Origin: Streptomyces sp. Ru71
Lineage (GTDB): Bacteria > Actinomycetota > Actinomycetes > Streptomycetales > Streptomycetaceae
Assembly: GCF_002920535.1 (NCBI RefSeq)
Contig: NZ_PQSS01000049.1
Span: 1-56,991 of the forward strand
DNA: 56,991 nt
Direction of reading: 5' to 3'
Shown here in pieces: positions 23,064 to 31,830 of this stretch (position 1 is the first letter of the stretch; each line of letters opens with the position of its first letter). The translations under genes and the position numbers were made by a program. Under the pieces are notes generated by a model that saw only the letters and a list, made by a program, of their open reading frames with translations, did no database searches and had not been told where the DNA came from.

Positions 23064-25469
23064 ATGAGTGCGGAGGCCACGAACCCTGCGACCCCAGGCC
23101 CGGTAACAGGCCAGGTCGCTCCCGCTTCCACCGCGGCGCTCGAACAGGGTGCGCTGCCCCCTTCCCCGCGCCGCAAGTCCCGCCCCCGGATCGACCTGCG
23201 CCGGCTGGGCCGGGCCGCGCTGCTCGGCCCCGCCGCCCGCGGCCGGCTGCCCGACGCCATCAGCCACGTCGTCGACGCGCACCGCGCACACCACCCCGAT
23301 GCCGACCTCGAACCCCTGCGCCGCGCCTACCTGCTGGCCGAGTCCTCGCACCGCGGCCAGATGCGCAAGAGCGGCGAGCCGTACATCACCCACCCCCTCG
23401 CGGTCACCCTGATCCTCGCCGAACTCGGTGCCGAGACGACCACGTTGACCGCCTCCCTGCTCCACGACACCGTCGAGGACACCGAGGTGACCCTGGATCA
23501 GGTCGGCGAGCAGTTCGGCGAGGAGGTGCGCTATCTCGTCGACGGCGTCACGAAGTTGGAGAAGGTGGACTACGGCGCCGCCGCCGAGCCGGAGACCTTC
23601 CGCAAGATGCTCGTCGCCACCGGCAACGACGTCCGTGTGATGTCGATCAAACTCGCCGACCGGCTGCACAACATGCGCACCCTCGGTGTGATGCGCCCCG
23701 AGAAGCAGGCCCGCATCGCGCGCGTGACCCGCGACGTCCTCATCCCGCTCGCCGAACGCCTCGGCGTCCAGGCCCTCAAGACGGAACTGGAGGACCTGGT
23801 CTTCGCGATCCTGCACCCCGAGGAGTACGAGCACACGCGCGAGTTGATCGTCGAGAACGCCGGGCGCACCGACGACCCGCTCGCCGAGATCGCCGACGAG
23901 GCGCGCAGGGTGCTGCGTGAGGCCGACATCCAGGCCGAAGTCCTCATCCGGCCGCGCCACTTCGTCTCCGTGCACCGCATGGCGCGCAAGCGGGGCCGGT
24001 TGCGCGGCGCCGACTTCGGCCGGCTGCTCGTCCTGGTGAACGAGGACGCCGACTGCTACGCCGTCCTCGGTGAACTGCACACCTGTATGACGCCGGTCGT
24101 CTCGGAGTTCAAGGACTTCATCGCCGTACCCAAGTTCAACCTGTACCAGTCGCTGCACACGGCGGTCGCCCGGGAGGACGGTCAGGTCGCCGAGGTCCTC
24201 ATCCGCACCCACCAGATGCACAAGGTCGCCGAGGCCGGCGTCGTCGCCCTCGGCAATCCGTACGCGCCGCCGTCGGACGAGCAGTCCGCCGCCGACGGCG
24301 AGCGCGCCGACCCCACCCGGCCCGGCTGGCTCTCCCGGCTGCTGGACTGGCAGCGGGCCGCGCCCGACCCGGACACCTTCTGGACGACCCTGCGCGAGGA
24401 CCTCGCCCAGGACCGGGAGATCACCGTCTTCCGGCCCGACGGCGGCCCCCTCGGGCTGCCCGAGGGCGCTACCTGCGTGGACGCCGCGTACGCGCAGTAC
24501 GGCGAGGACGCCCACGCCTGTATCGGCGCCCGGGTCAACGGCCTTCTGGCGCCGCTGAGCACGGTTCTGCGCGACGGCGACACCGTGGAGCCGCTCATGG
24601 GGCAGGACCCGGCCTCCGAGCCCTCCCGGGAGTGGCTGGAGCACGCGCACACGCCTGCGGCACGGATCGCCATCCAGCGATGGCTGGCGGCGCATCCGGC
24701 CGAGGGGGACGAGTGCGCCGGTGCGCCGGGCGTGCATCCGGCGCAAGGGGGTGCGCCGGGCGCAGAGGGGCGCGTGGAGGGCGTAGGGGGCGTGGAGGGC
24801 GCACATGACGCCGAGGGGCCCGATGCCTCCGCCGGCTCCGGACGTGGTGGCCCCGCGAGCCTCACAAGCCCCGGCGTCTCCATGGAGTCGGCCGAGCCCG
24901 AGCGCGCGGGGACGCGGAATCCCGCCGCAAAGCAGGCGGGTCCAGCCGACCACGCCCCAGAGGCCCCTCAAGCCCCGGAAGCCTCCGGCGGCCCCACCCC
25001 GCGCCGCGGCACCGCCGACGTCGTCGTTCTCGGGCGTGACCGCGCCACCGCCCGTCTCGCCCGTTGCTGCACCCCCGTCCCGGCCGACGAGATCACCGGT
25101 TTCGCCGTGCGCGGCGGGGTCGTCACCGTGCACCGCGTGCAGTGCGCGGCGGTGGCGCGGATGCGCGCTGGGGGGCGTGCGGAGGTCGGGGTGCGCTGGG
25201 GGGAGTCCACGGCGTGCCGGGTGACCCTGGTCGCCGAATCGTTCGGCCGACCCCATCTGCTCGCCGACCTCACCGAGGCCATCGCCCTCGAAGGCGCCGA
25301 GATCGTCTCCGCGACCGTCGAGCCCCCGACCCAGCAGCGCGTCCGCCACACGTACACGCTCCAGCTCCCGGACGCCGCCCGGTTGCCCGCCCTGATGCGG
25401 GCGATGCGGAACGTCCCCGGCGTGTACGACGTGGACCGCGCCCAGCACCACGCCCCACAGGCGCCCTGA
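23064..25469 (+). CDS. rshA: RelA/SpoT homologue RshA
   Basis: 801-residue long RSH enzyme, the second (p)ppGpp metabolism protein of Streptomyces beside RelA. The HD hydrolase domain is intact: HRGQMRKSGEPYITHP, LLHDTVEDT (His134-Asp135) and IKLADRLHNMRTLG. The synthetase region is divergent: the usual DLxGxR becomes DFGRLLV, RFKDY becomes EFKDFIAVPKF, and the AEYGxAAHW motif reads AEAGVVALG. The equivalent of the catalytic Glu (AEVLIRT) remains. TGS follows (DREITVFRPDGGPLGLPEGA), then a ~100-residue low-complexity insert (about 548-650), the Cys-containing RIS/zinc-finger region (LARCCTPVPADEITGF) and a C-terminal ACT domain. Start ATG 23064 with GGAGG upstream. In S. coelicolor RshA is reported to make ppGpp. 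Confidence 0.9.
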   Translation: MSAEATNPATPGPVTGQVAPASTAALEQGALPPSPRRKSRPRIDLRRLGRAALLGPAARGRLPDAISHVVDAHRAHHPDADLEPLRRAYLLAESSHRGQMRKSGEPYITHPLAVTLILAELGAETTTLTASLLHDTVEDTEVTLDQVGEQFGEEVRYLVDGVTKLEKVDYGAAAEPETFRKMLVATGNDVRVMSIKLADRLHNMRTLGVMRPEKQARIARVTRDVLIPLAERLGVQALKTELEDLVFAILHPEEYEHTRELIVENAGRTDDPLAEIADEARRVLREADIQAEVLIRPRHFVSVHRMARKRGRLRGADFGRLLVLVNEDADCYAVLGELHTCMTPVVSEFKDFIAVPKFNLYQSLHTAVAREDGQVAEVLIRTHQMHKVAEAGVVALGNPYAPPSDEQSAADGERADPTRPGWLSRLLDWQRAAPDPDTFWTTLREDLAQDREITVFRPDGGPLGLPEGATCVDAAYAQYGEDAHACIGARVNGLLAPLSTVLRDGDTVEPLMGQDPASEPSREWLEHAHTPAARIAIQRWLAAHPAEGDECAGAPGVHPAQGGAPGAEGRVEGVGGVEGAHDAEGPDASAGSGRGGPASLTSPGVSMESAEPERAGTRNPAAKQAGPADHAPEAPQAPEASGGPTPRRGTADVVVLGRDRATARLARCCTPVPADEITGFAVRGGVVTVHRVQCAAVARMRAGGRAEVGVRWGESTACRVTLVAESFGRPHLLADLTEAIALEGAEIVSATVEPPTQQRVRHTYTLQLPDAARLPALMRAMRNVPGVYDVDRAQHHAPQAP

Positions 25470-25473
25470 CCGG

Positions 25474-25505
25474 CTCCCGGGGAGCGCACACCTCCCGGGG
25501 AGCGC
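25474..25505. repeat. duplicated CTCCCGGGGAGCGC element after rshA
   Basis: CTCCCGGGGAGCGC occurs at 25474-25487 and 25492-25505, four bases apart, immediately after the rshA stop. Each copy is itself an inverted repeat (GCTCCC-G-GGGAGC for the first), so the pair could act as a weak terminator. A GGCCC...GGGCC stem followed by CCTCTTTC at 25520-25545 is another terminator candidate. Confidence 0.7.
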
Positions 25506-25572
25506 CCTCGACGTCCCGCCGGCCCCCGCCGGGCCCCTCTTTCGGGTGGGCCGGGCGCGCGGCGCCGCCGTC

Positions 25573-27144
25573 ATGCGGGCGTGCGCTGGTAGCGGTGGTC
25601 CATGCTGCTCACCCTCCGCGCGAAGACCCCCCCGGCGCCTGAAGGCGGCACTGCTCGCCTCCGCCGTATCCGTCTGCCTCGTCGCCGCGAGCGCACCGGC
25701 CGCCCCGCTCGGCGTCGGCGACCGCCTCTTCCCGTACCTCGGCAATCCCGGATACGACGTCGCCTCGTACGACCTGGCCCTGACCTATCCCGGCAGCAAC
25801 GACAAGCCCCTCACGGCGGTCACCACCATCGACGCGTGGACCACCGCCGCCCTTGACCAGCTCAACCTGGACTTCGCGCACGGCACGGTGTCCTCCGTCG
25901 AGGTCGACGGCCGTCCCGCCTCCTTCGCCAAGGCCGGTGACGACCTGGTCGTCACCCCGGACCGGCCGCTCGCGGCGGGCAGCTGGACCCGGATCACCGT
26001 CCGGCACACCAGTGATCCGCGGGCGGTCCAGGGCCGCGACGGCGGCTGGGTGCGCACCGCGGACGGGTTGGCCATGGCCAACCAGGCCGACGCCGCCCAC
26101 CTGGTGTTCCCGTGCAACGACCACCCCTCGGACAAGGCGATGTTCACCTTCCGGGTGACCGCGCCGAACGGCTACACGGCCGTCGCCAACGGGCTGCCGA
26201 CCGAGGTCGACCGGGCGGGCGGGGCCACCACATGGACGTACCGGACGCAGCACCCCATGGCCACCGAGCTGGCGCAGGTGTCCATCGGCCGCTCCAGCGT
26301 CCTGCACCGCGACGGTCCGCACGGTCTGCCCGTGCGGGACGTCGTCCCCAGCAAGGACCGCGCGGCGCTGGAGCCGTGGCTGAAGAAGACGCCGGACCAG
26401 ATCGCCTGGATGGAGAGCAAGGTCGGACGCTACCCGTTCGAGACGTACGGGCTGCTGATGGCCCAGGCCACCACCGGGTTCGAACTGGAGACGCAGACGC
26501 TCTCGCTCTTCGAGAAGGACCTGTTCACCGAGCCCGCCTACCCGGCCTGGTACGTCGAGTCGATCATGGTGCACGAGCTGTCCCACCAGTGGTTCGGCGA
26601 CAGCGTCAGCCCGCGCACCTGGTCCGACGTGTGGCTCAACGAGGGACACGCCACCTGGTACGAGGCCCTGTACGCGGAGGAGAAGGCGCACAAGCCGATG
26701 GAGGCGCGCATGAAGGCCGCCTACGCCGCCTCCGACCGCTGGCGCGCGGCCGGCGGACCGCCCGCCGCCCCCAAGCCCCCGGTGGCGGGCCAGAAGATCG
26801 GCATCTTCCGGGCGAACATCTACGACGGAGCCGCGCTCGTGCTGTACGCCCTGCGCCAGGAGATCGGCCGGCCGGCCTTCGAGCGCCTGGAACGGGTGTG
26901 GGTGCAGAACCACCGCGACCGCACGGCGACCACGGCCGACTTCATCGACCTGGCCTCCGCCATCGCGGGCCGTGACCTGCGCGGATTCTTCGACGGCTGG
27001 CTGTACGGCATGAAGACCCCGCCGATGCCGGGGCACCCCGACTGGAAGCAGGCGGCGCCGGGCAAGGCCGCGGCTTCACCGAACGGGAAGGCAGCGGGAG
27101 GGAAGACCGGGAAGACGGGGGACAGGAAGACAGGGGGCGAATAA
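25573..27144 (+). CDS. M1-family zinc metallopeptidase, secreted; signal-peptide frame uncertain
   Basis: About 523-residue aminopeptidase N-like protein. The zinc site is complete: His334-Glu335-x2-His338 in MVHELSHQWFGDSV, with Glu357 in VWLNEGHATWYE. The N-terminal saddle domain begins at YPYLG-like FPYLGNPGYDVASYDLALTY. A signal sequence (LKAALLASAVSVCLVAASAP) indicates export, and the tail (from ~500) is Lys/Gly rich. The start is doubtful. The ATG at 25573 gives an unusual N terminus with two cysteines. An ATG at 25602 gives a typical start (MLLTLRAKT) but is one base out of frame across a run of seven C (25627-25633); with six C it would read MLLTLRAKTPRRLKAALLAS. Confidence 0.85.
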   Translation: MRACAGSGGPCCSPSARRPPRRLKAALLASAVSVCLVAASAPAAPLGVGDRLFPYLGNPGYDVASYDLALTYPGSNDKPLTAVTTIDAWTTAALDQLNLDFAHGTVSSVEVDGRPASFAKAGDDLVVTPDRPLAAGSWTRITVRHTSDPRAVQGRDGGWVRTADGLAMANQADAAHLVFPCNDHPSDKAMFTFRVTAPNGYTAVANGLPTEVDRAGGATTWTYRTQHPMATELAQVSIGRSSVLHRDGPHGLPVRDVVPSKDRAALEPWLKKTPDQIAWMESKVGRYPFETYGLLMAQATTGFELETQTLSLFEKDLFTEPAYPAWYVESIMVHELSHQWFGDSVSPRTWSDVWLNEGHATWYEALYAEEKAHKPMEARMKAAYAASDRWRAAGGPPAAPKPPVAGQKIGIFRANIYDGAALVLYALRQEIGRPAFERLERVWVQNHRDRTATTADFIDLASAIAGRDLRGFFDGWLYGMKTPPMPGHPDWKQAAPGKAAASPNGKAAGGKTGKTGDRKTGGE

Positions 27145-27269
27145 GCCGGTGACGAGACGGGCCGTTCCGTGCGACCATCTTCGGGTCGCCGCGGCGCGGG
27201 ATCCGGGAATCTCCCGGGGTACTCGCGCGTTGTGACCAGTGACGGAATCCCCATCGACGTAAGGACCCA

Positions 27270-28763
27270 ATGACCTCCTCTTCTTCCTCTTCCCAGGCCA
27301 CAAGGCGCCTCGCGCACACCTACCCCGAAGGACTTCGGGCCGATGCCCTGATGGAAGAGGACGTCGCCTGGAGCCACGAGATCGACGGAGAGCGGGACGG
27401 CGACCAGTTCGACCGCTCCGAGCGCGCGGCTCTGCGCCGCGTGGCGGGCCTCTCCACCGAGCTTGAGGACGTCACCGAGGTCGAGTACCGCCAGCTCCGC
27501 CTGGAGCGGGTCGTGCTCGTCGGTGTCTGGACCTCGGGGACCGTCGAGGACGCGGAGAACTCGCTGGCCGAGCTCGCCGCCCTCGCGGAGACCGCGGGCG
27601 CGCTCGTGCTCGACGGCGTCATCCAGCGCCGCGACAAGCCCGACGCGGCCACCTACATCGGTTCCGGCAAGGCCGACGAGCTGCGCGACATCGTCCTGGA
27701 GACGGGCGCGGACACCGTCATCTGCGACGGTGAGCTCAGCCCCGGTCAGCTGATCCACCTTGAGGACGTCGTCAAGGTCAAGGTCATCGACCGTACGGCC
27801 CTGATCCTCGACATCTTCGCCCAGCACGCCAAGTCCCGCGAGGGCAAGGCGCAGGTCGCGCTCGCGCAGATGCAGTACATGCTGCCGCGGCTGCGCGGCT
27901 GGGGTCAGTCGCTGTCCCGGCAGATGGGCGGCGGCAAGGGCGGCGGCCTCGCCACCCGTGGTCCCGGTGAGACCAAGATCGAGACTGACCGGCGCCGGAT
28001 CCGCGAGAAGATGGCGAAGATGCGCCGGGAGATCGCGGAGATGAAGACCGGCCGCGAGATCAAGCGCCAGGAGCGCAAGCGCCACAAGGTGCCGTCCGTG
28101 GCTATCGCGGGCTACACCAACGCGGGCAAGTCCTCGCTGCTCAACCGCCTCACCGGCGCCGGCGTCCTGGTCGAGAACGCGCTGTTCGCGACCCTGGACC
28201 CGACCGTGCGCCGGGCGCAGACCCCGAGCGGACGGCTCTACACGCTGGCCGACACCGTGGGCTTCGTGCGCCACCTGCCCCACCACCTGGTCGAGGCGTT
28301 CCGCTCCACCATGGAGGAGGTCGGCGAGTCCGACCTGATCCTGCACGTGGTGGACGGCTCGCACCCGAACCCGGAGGAGCAGCTGGCCGCGGTGCGCGAG
28401 GTGATCCGGGACGTCGGTGCCACCGAGGTGCCCGAGATCGTCGTGGTCAACAAGGCGGACGCCGCGGACCCGCTGGTGCTGCAGCGCCTGATGCGGGTGG
28501 AGAAGCACTCCATCGCCGTCTCGGCCCGCACCGGTCAGAACATCGCCCAGCTGCTCGCCATGATCGACGCGGAACTGCCCCGGCCGTCCGTCGAGATCGA
28601 GGCGCTCGTGCCGTACACCCACGGCAAGCTCGTCGCCCGCGCCCACGACGAGGGCGAGGTGATCTCCGAGGAGCACACCCCGGAGGGCACCTTGCTCAAG
28701 GTGCGTGTGCACGAGGAGCTGGCGGCCGACCTCGCGCCGTACGTCCCGGCGCCGGCGGCCTGA
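27270..28763 (+). CDS. hflX: GTPase HflX
   Basis: 497-residue HflX, a GTPase that binds the 50S subunit and splits stalled or hibernating ribosomes. The N-terminal HflX domain includes YIGSGKADELRDIV and the Gly-rich loop MGGGKGGGLATRGPGETKIE. The G domain has G1 GYTNAGKSSLLN, G2 LFATLDPTVR, G3 DTVGFVRHLP and G4 VVNKADAADP. A 40-residue polar N-terminal extension is typical for actinobacteria. AAGGA lies 6 bases before the ATG. A strong bidirectional hairpin follows the gene. Confidence 0.95.
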   Translation: MTSSSSSSQATRRLAHTYPEGLRADALMEEDVAWSHEIDGERDGDQFDRSERAALRRVAGLSTELEDVTEVEYRQLRLERVVLVGVWTSGTVEDAENSLAELAALAETAGALVLDGVIQRRDKPDAATYIGSGKADELRDIVLETGADTVICDGELSPGQLIHLEDVVKVKVIDRTALILDIFAQHAKSREGKAQVALAQMQYMLPRLRGWGQSLSRQMGGGKGGGLATRGPGETKIETDRRRIREKMAKMRREIAEMKTGREIKRQERKRHKVPSVAIAGYTNAGKSSLLNRLTGAGVLVENALFATLDPTVRRAQTPSGRLYTLADTVGFVRHLPHHLVEAFRSTMEEVGESDLILHVVDGSHPNPEEQLAAVREVIRDVGATEVPEIVVVNKADAADPLVLQRLMRVEKHSIAVSARTGQNIAQLLAMIDAELPRPSVEIEALVPYTHGKLVARAHDEGEVISEEHTPEGTLLKVRVHEELAADLAPYVPAPAA

Positions 28764-28785
28764 GCACGCCCCGCCCGATCCGACA

Positions 28786-28818
28786 AAGGCCCGCCCCCCT
28801 GCGAGGGGAGCGGGCCTT
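28786..28818. terminator. bidirectional terminator between hflX and protease gene
   Basis: Stem AAGGCCCGC (28786-28794) / GCGGGCCTT (28810-28818), with an inner stem CCCCT-GCG-AGGGG (28796-28808). It sits between the convergent hflX and trypsin-like genes and ends 21 bases before the stop of the latter. Confidence 0.85.
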
Positions 28819-28839
28819 CGTCATGACGTCATCCGCGGA

Positions 28840-30048
28840 TCACTGCCCGCCGTAGGTCTTGCTCATGTTCTGGTACAGCGCCTCGGCCTGCGGGCCCAGC
28901 TGCGGGCCGGCCAGCCAGGTGTTGTCCGTCGGGCCGATGGAGGTGTTCGACACCAGCTTGGTCTGGCCGTCGACCACGCGGAACCAGCCGCCGCCGGAGC
29001 TGCCGCCGGTCATGGTGCAGCCGATGCGGTACATGTTCGGCAGCGACGGCGACAGCGACAGACGGCCGGGCCGGTCGAGGCACTTGAACATCTTCAGCCC
29101 GTTGTACGGCGGCGCCGCCGGGTAACCCCAGGCGCCCATCGTGCCCGCCTGCTGCGCGGACGGCGCGGAGAAGTCGATGTCCAGCGCGGCGCCGACCGTC
29201 TCCTCCAGGGACTTCGCGCCCTGCTCCGGCTTCACGTGCAGCACCGCGTAGTCGTACGCGGCACCCGCGCCGCCCGTCTCCGAGCCGCCCTGGATCCACT
29301 GGTTGGAGGTGGAGGCCCAGTCCGCCCACCAGGCACCGTACGGCGCGATCTCCTGGGCGGGGGCGTTCGCCAGCTGCGCCTCGGACTTGCCGAGGTCGTT
29401 GTACGCCGGCACGAACGCGATGTTGCGGTACCAGCCGCCGTTGCCGCCGGCGTGCACACAGTGCCCGGCGGTCCACACCAGGTTGGACTTGCCCGGGTGG
29501 TTCACGTCCTTGACGACGGTGCCGGAGCAGACCATCGAGCCCTCGGGCGAGTCGAAGAAGACCTTGCCGACCGGCGCCGCGTTCTCGTGGTACGGCGTCT
29601 TCTCCGCCCGGGCCTGGACCGGCGTGGGCTCCGGGTCGCTGACGCCCTGGTCGGCCGCCGCGTCCTTCGCCGTGACCGTCTTGTCGGCCTCCTTCGCGGA
29701 CTTCATCCGCTCCGGCTTCCACAGGCCTTCGATCACCGGGTTGACGAAGTCCTTGGCCTCACTGAGCCACTTGTCCTTGTCCCAGTTCTTCCAGCCGCCG
29801 TTCTTCCACTGGTCGACGTCTATGCCGTGCTTCTTGAGCTTGTCGGCGAGGTCGGCCGGGATCTTCACCTTGCCCGGGTCGGCGGCCTGGGATGCGTCGG
29901 CGCCGGGGTTGCCGCTCGCCTTGTCGTCGTCGGAGCCGTTGCAGGCGGTCGCGGTGAGCGCCAGGGCCGCGACGACGCCGGCGGCGGCGAGTGCCGTACG
30001 GCGACGCCGGCCGCCTGGTGTCGCGGTGCGCGTGGACGTGGAACGCAT
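28840..30048 (-). CDS. trypsin-like serine protease, probable lipoprotein (copy 1)
   Basis: 402-residue exported protein. A basic start (RSTSTRTATPGGRRRR) and hydrophobic core end at LALTATACNGSDDD, a plausible though weak lipobox. A ~120-residue Lys/Asp/Trp-rich propeptide-like region precedes the peptidase domain. Catalytic triad candidates are His in WTAGHCVHAG, Asp in AYDYAVLHV and Ser in TGGSSGGGW. The ATG at 30048 has a GGGGGT 9 bases upstream. Its neighbour upstream on the same strand is a paralogue sharing the whole architecture, with a 142-base gap, indicating an old tandem duplication. The substrate is unknown. Confidence 0.88.
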   Translation of the reverse strand: MRSTSTRTATPGGRRRRTALAAAGVVAALALTATACNGSDDDKASGNPGADASQAADPGKVKIPADLADKLKKHGIDVDQWKNGGWKNWDKDKWLSEAKDFVNPVIEGLWKPERMKSAKEADKTVTAKDAAADQGVSDPEPTPVQARAEKTPYHENAAPVGKVFFDSPEGSMVCSGTVVKDVNHPGKSNLVWTAGHCVHAGGNGGWYRNIAFVPAYNDLGKSEAQLANAPAQEIAPYGAWWADWASTSNQWIQGGSETGGAGAAYDYAVLHVKPEQGAKSLEETVGAALDIDFSAPSAQQAGTMGAWGYPAAPPYNGLKMFKCLDRPGRLSLSPSLPNMYRIGCTMTGGSSGGGWFRVVDGQTKLVSNTSIGPTDNTWLAGPQLGPQAEALYQNMSKTYGGQ

Positions 30049-30190
30049 GGTGCGTGTACCCCCGTTGATGTGCTGTCGTTGAGCTGATGTGAGTGGAGCG
30101 CTGTCATCATGCACGGGCGGATGAGGGCGAACGGCGGCGAGATCGTGAAGGTTCCCGTGGAACCCGCCGCCGCTCACACCCGCGGAGTGG

Positions 30191-31420
30191 CTACTGACCG
30201 GCGAACTTCTTGCTCACCGAGTCGTAGACGCCCTCGGCCACCTTGCCCAGGCGCGGGCCGGCCAGCCATCCCGACGTCACCGGGCCGATCGAGGTGTTGG
30301 ACACCAGCGCCGGCTTGCCGTCCGAGCCCTTCGCGACCCAGCCGCCGCCCGAGGAACCGCCGGTCATCGTGCAGCCGATGCGGTACATCGTCGGGTCGGT
30401 GGTGTTCAGGGACAGCCGGCCGGGCTTGTCCTGGCACTGGTACAGCTTCTGACCGTCGTACGGCTTGGCCGCCGGGTAGCCGGTCGCCGTCAGGCTCGCG
30501 ACCTTCGGCACGGCCGGGGCGTCGAAGTCGACCGGCAGCGCCGAACCGACCGTCTCCTCCAGCGACTTGCCGCCGTTGCCCTCCTCCGGCGTCACATGGA
30601 TCACCGCGAAGTCGTACGACGCGCCGTCACCGCCGGTCTCGCCGCCCTGCTCGATCCACTGGTCGGAGGTCTGTGCCCAGTCGCCCCACCACACGCCGTA
30701 CGGGGCGACCTGCTCCCGGGTGGCGTTCTGCAGCTCGGCGACGGACTTGCCCGAGTCGTTGTACGACGGCACGAACGCGATGTTGCGGTACCAGCCGCCC
30801 TTCTTGCCCGCGTGGACGCAGTGGCCGGCCGTCCACACCAGGTTGGACTTGCCCGGGTGGGCCGGGTCCTTCACCACCGTCGCCGAGCAGACCATCGTGC
30901 CCTCGGGCGAGTCGAAGAACACCTTGCCCGCCTCGGGCACGCTGGCGTGGTACTTCGGCGCGACGGCCTTCGCCTGCACCGGCGCCGGGGTCGGGTCGGT
31001 GACGCCCTGGTCACCGGAGAGGTCGTTGTCGTCGACACCCCGGTCCGGGTCCTCCGCGTCCCGCATCCGGTCCGGGTCCCACAGGCCCTGGATGATCGGG
31101 TTGACGAAGTCCTGCGCCTCGCGGAGCCACTGGTCCCTGTCCCAGTTCTTCCAGGCGCCGTTCTTCCACTTGTCCAGGTCGATCCCGTGCTCCTTGAGCC
31201 GGTTCTTCAGATCGTCCGGGATCGTGATCTTGGAGTTGCCGGCCGCGGAGGCGGTCGCGGTCGCGCTGGGCCGGCCGTCGGCGGTGTCGTCGCCCCCCTC
31301 GCAGGCGGTGGCGGTGAGGGCCAGCGCCGAGACGAGTGCGAGAGCGGCCGGCCCGCGGGAGGTGCCGCGGCGCGCGCCTCCCTCCCGGCGAACGGTGGAC
31401 GACGGCCGTATGGATCGCAT
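30191..31420 (-). CDS. trypsin-like serine protease, probable lipoprotein (copy 2)
   Basis: 409-residue paralogue of the downstream gene. The signal region ends LALTATACEGGDD. The conserved prodomain motif (HGIDLDKWKNGAWKNWDRDQ) matches HGIDVDQWKNGGWKNWDKDK of copy 1. The triad sits in WTAGHCVHAG, SYDFAVIHV and TGGSSGGGWV. Start ATG at 31420. Both copies keep the same two Cys pairs (MVCSxTVV...GHC and QCQDKP/KCLDRP...IGC), suggesting disulfides in the mature domain. The 410 bases upstream to the aminotransferase gene carry its promoter region. Confidence 0.88.
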   Translation of the reverse strand: MRSIRPSSTVRREGGARRGTSRGPAALALVSALALTATACEGGDDTADGRPSATATASAAGNSKITIPDDLKNRLKEHGIDLDKWKNGAWKNWDRDQWLREAQDFVNPIIQGLWDPDRMRDAEDPDRGVDDNDLSGDQGVTDPTPAPVQAKAVAPKYHASVPEAGKVFFDSPEGTMVCSATVVKDPAHPGKSNLVWTAGHCVHAGKKGGWYRNIAFVPSYNDSGKSVAELQNATREQVAPYGVWWGDWAQTSDQWIEQGGETGGDGASYDFAVIHVTPEEGNGGKSLEETVGSALPVDFDAPAVPKVASLTATGYPAAKPYDGQKLYQCQDKPGRLSLNTTDPTMYRIGCTMTGGSSGGGWVAKGSDGKPALVSNTSIGPVTSGWLAGPRLGKVAEGVYDSVSKKFAGQ

Positions 31421-31830
31421 GCTGCTGATTCCCCCTGGGGTGAACGTGCTGCCGCCGTGCTCGCGCCCCCCTTCGCTGCTGAGGGCATACGCACGGCGTC
31501 CGGAACGGGATCACACACTATGCGCTCCCTGTGGGGGACTTCCGTTGGAACGGCAACGGTTCGGCTACAGACGGTCAATGCAAGCGCCGGGGAGGCAACC
31601 CTCCTGCTCCGGGCGGCCGTTTTGCCGGCGCGGTCGTCCACGGCGACCCCCGCCACACCCCCGGGACCTTGGTGGCGAACAACCCGTAACCCGCCGGGCG
31701 GTGGGCTGTTGGTAGCGGTGGGGCCTGGGGCTGCGAAGTTCCGCTGCCCGGCCCCGGCATACCGGGCAAGGGGGCGGGACGCAGCCTGTGAGCGACAACT
31801 CGCCTCCGCACAGCGGGAGGAGAGGGAGCA
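31421..31830. other. divergent intergenic region, protease copy 2 / aminotransferase
   Basis: 410 bases without a convincing gene. It should hold the promoters of both flanking genes. No inverted repeat resembling the actinobacterial iron box (TTAGGTTAGGCTAACCTAA-like) was found by eye, although a siderophore-type cassette begins at 31831. An AT-rich patch with TTGGAACGGCAACGG lies around 31550. A strong ribosome binding site (GGGAGGAGAGGGAG) precedes the aminotransferase start. Confidence 0.5.

Noticed and set aside
31421..31830. Expected iron box upstream of the siderophore-type cassette
   Set aside because: I looked for a TTAGGTTAGGCTAACCTAA-like dyad and found none, so iron control is not claimed.
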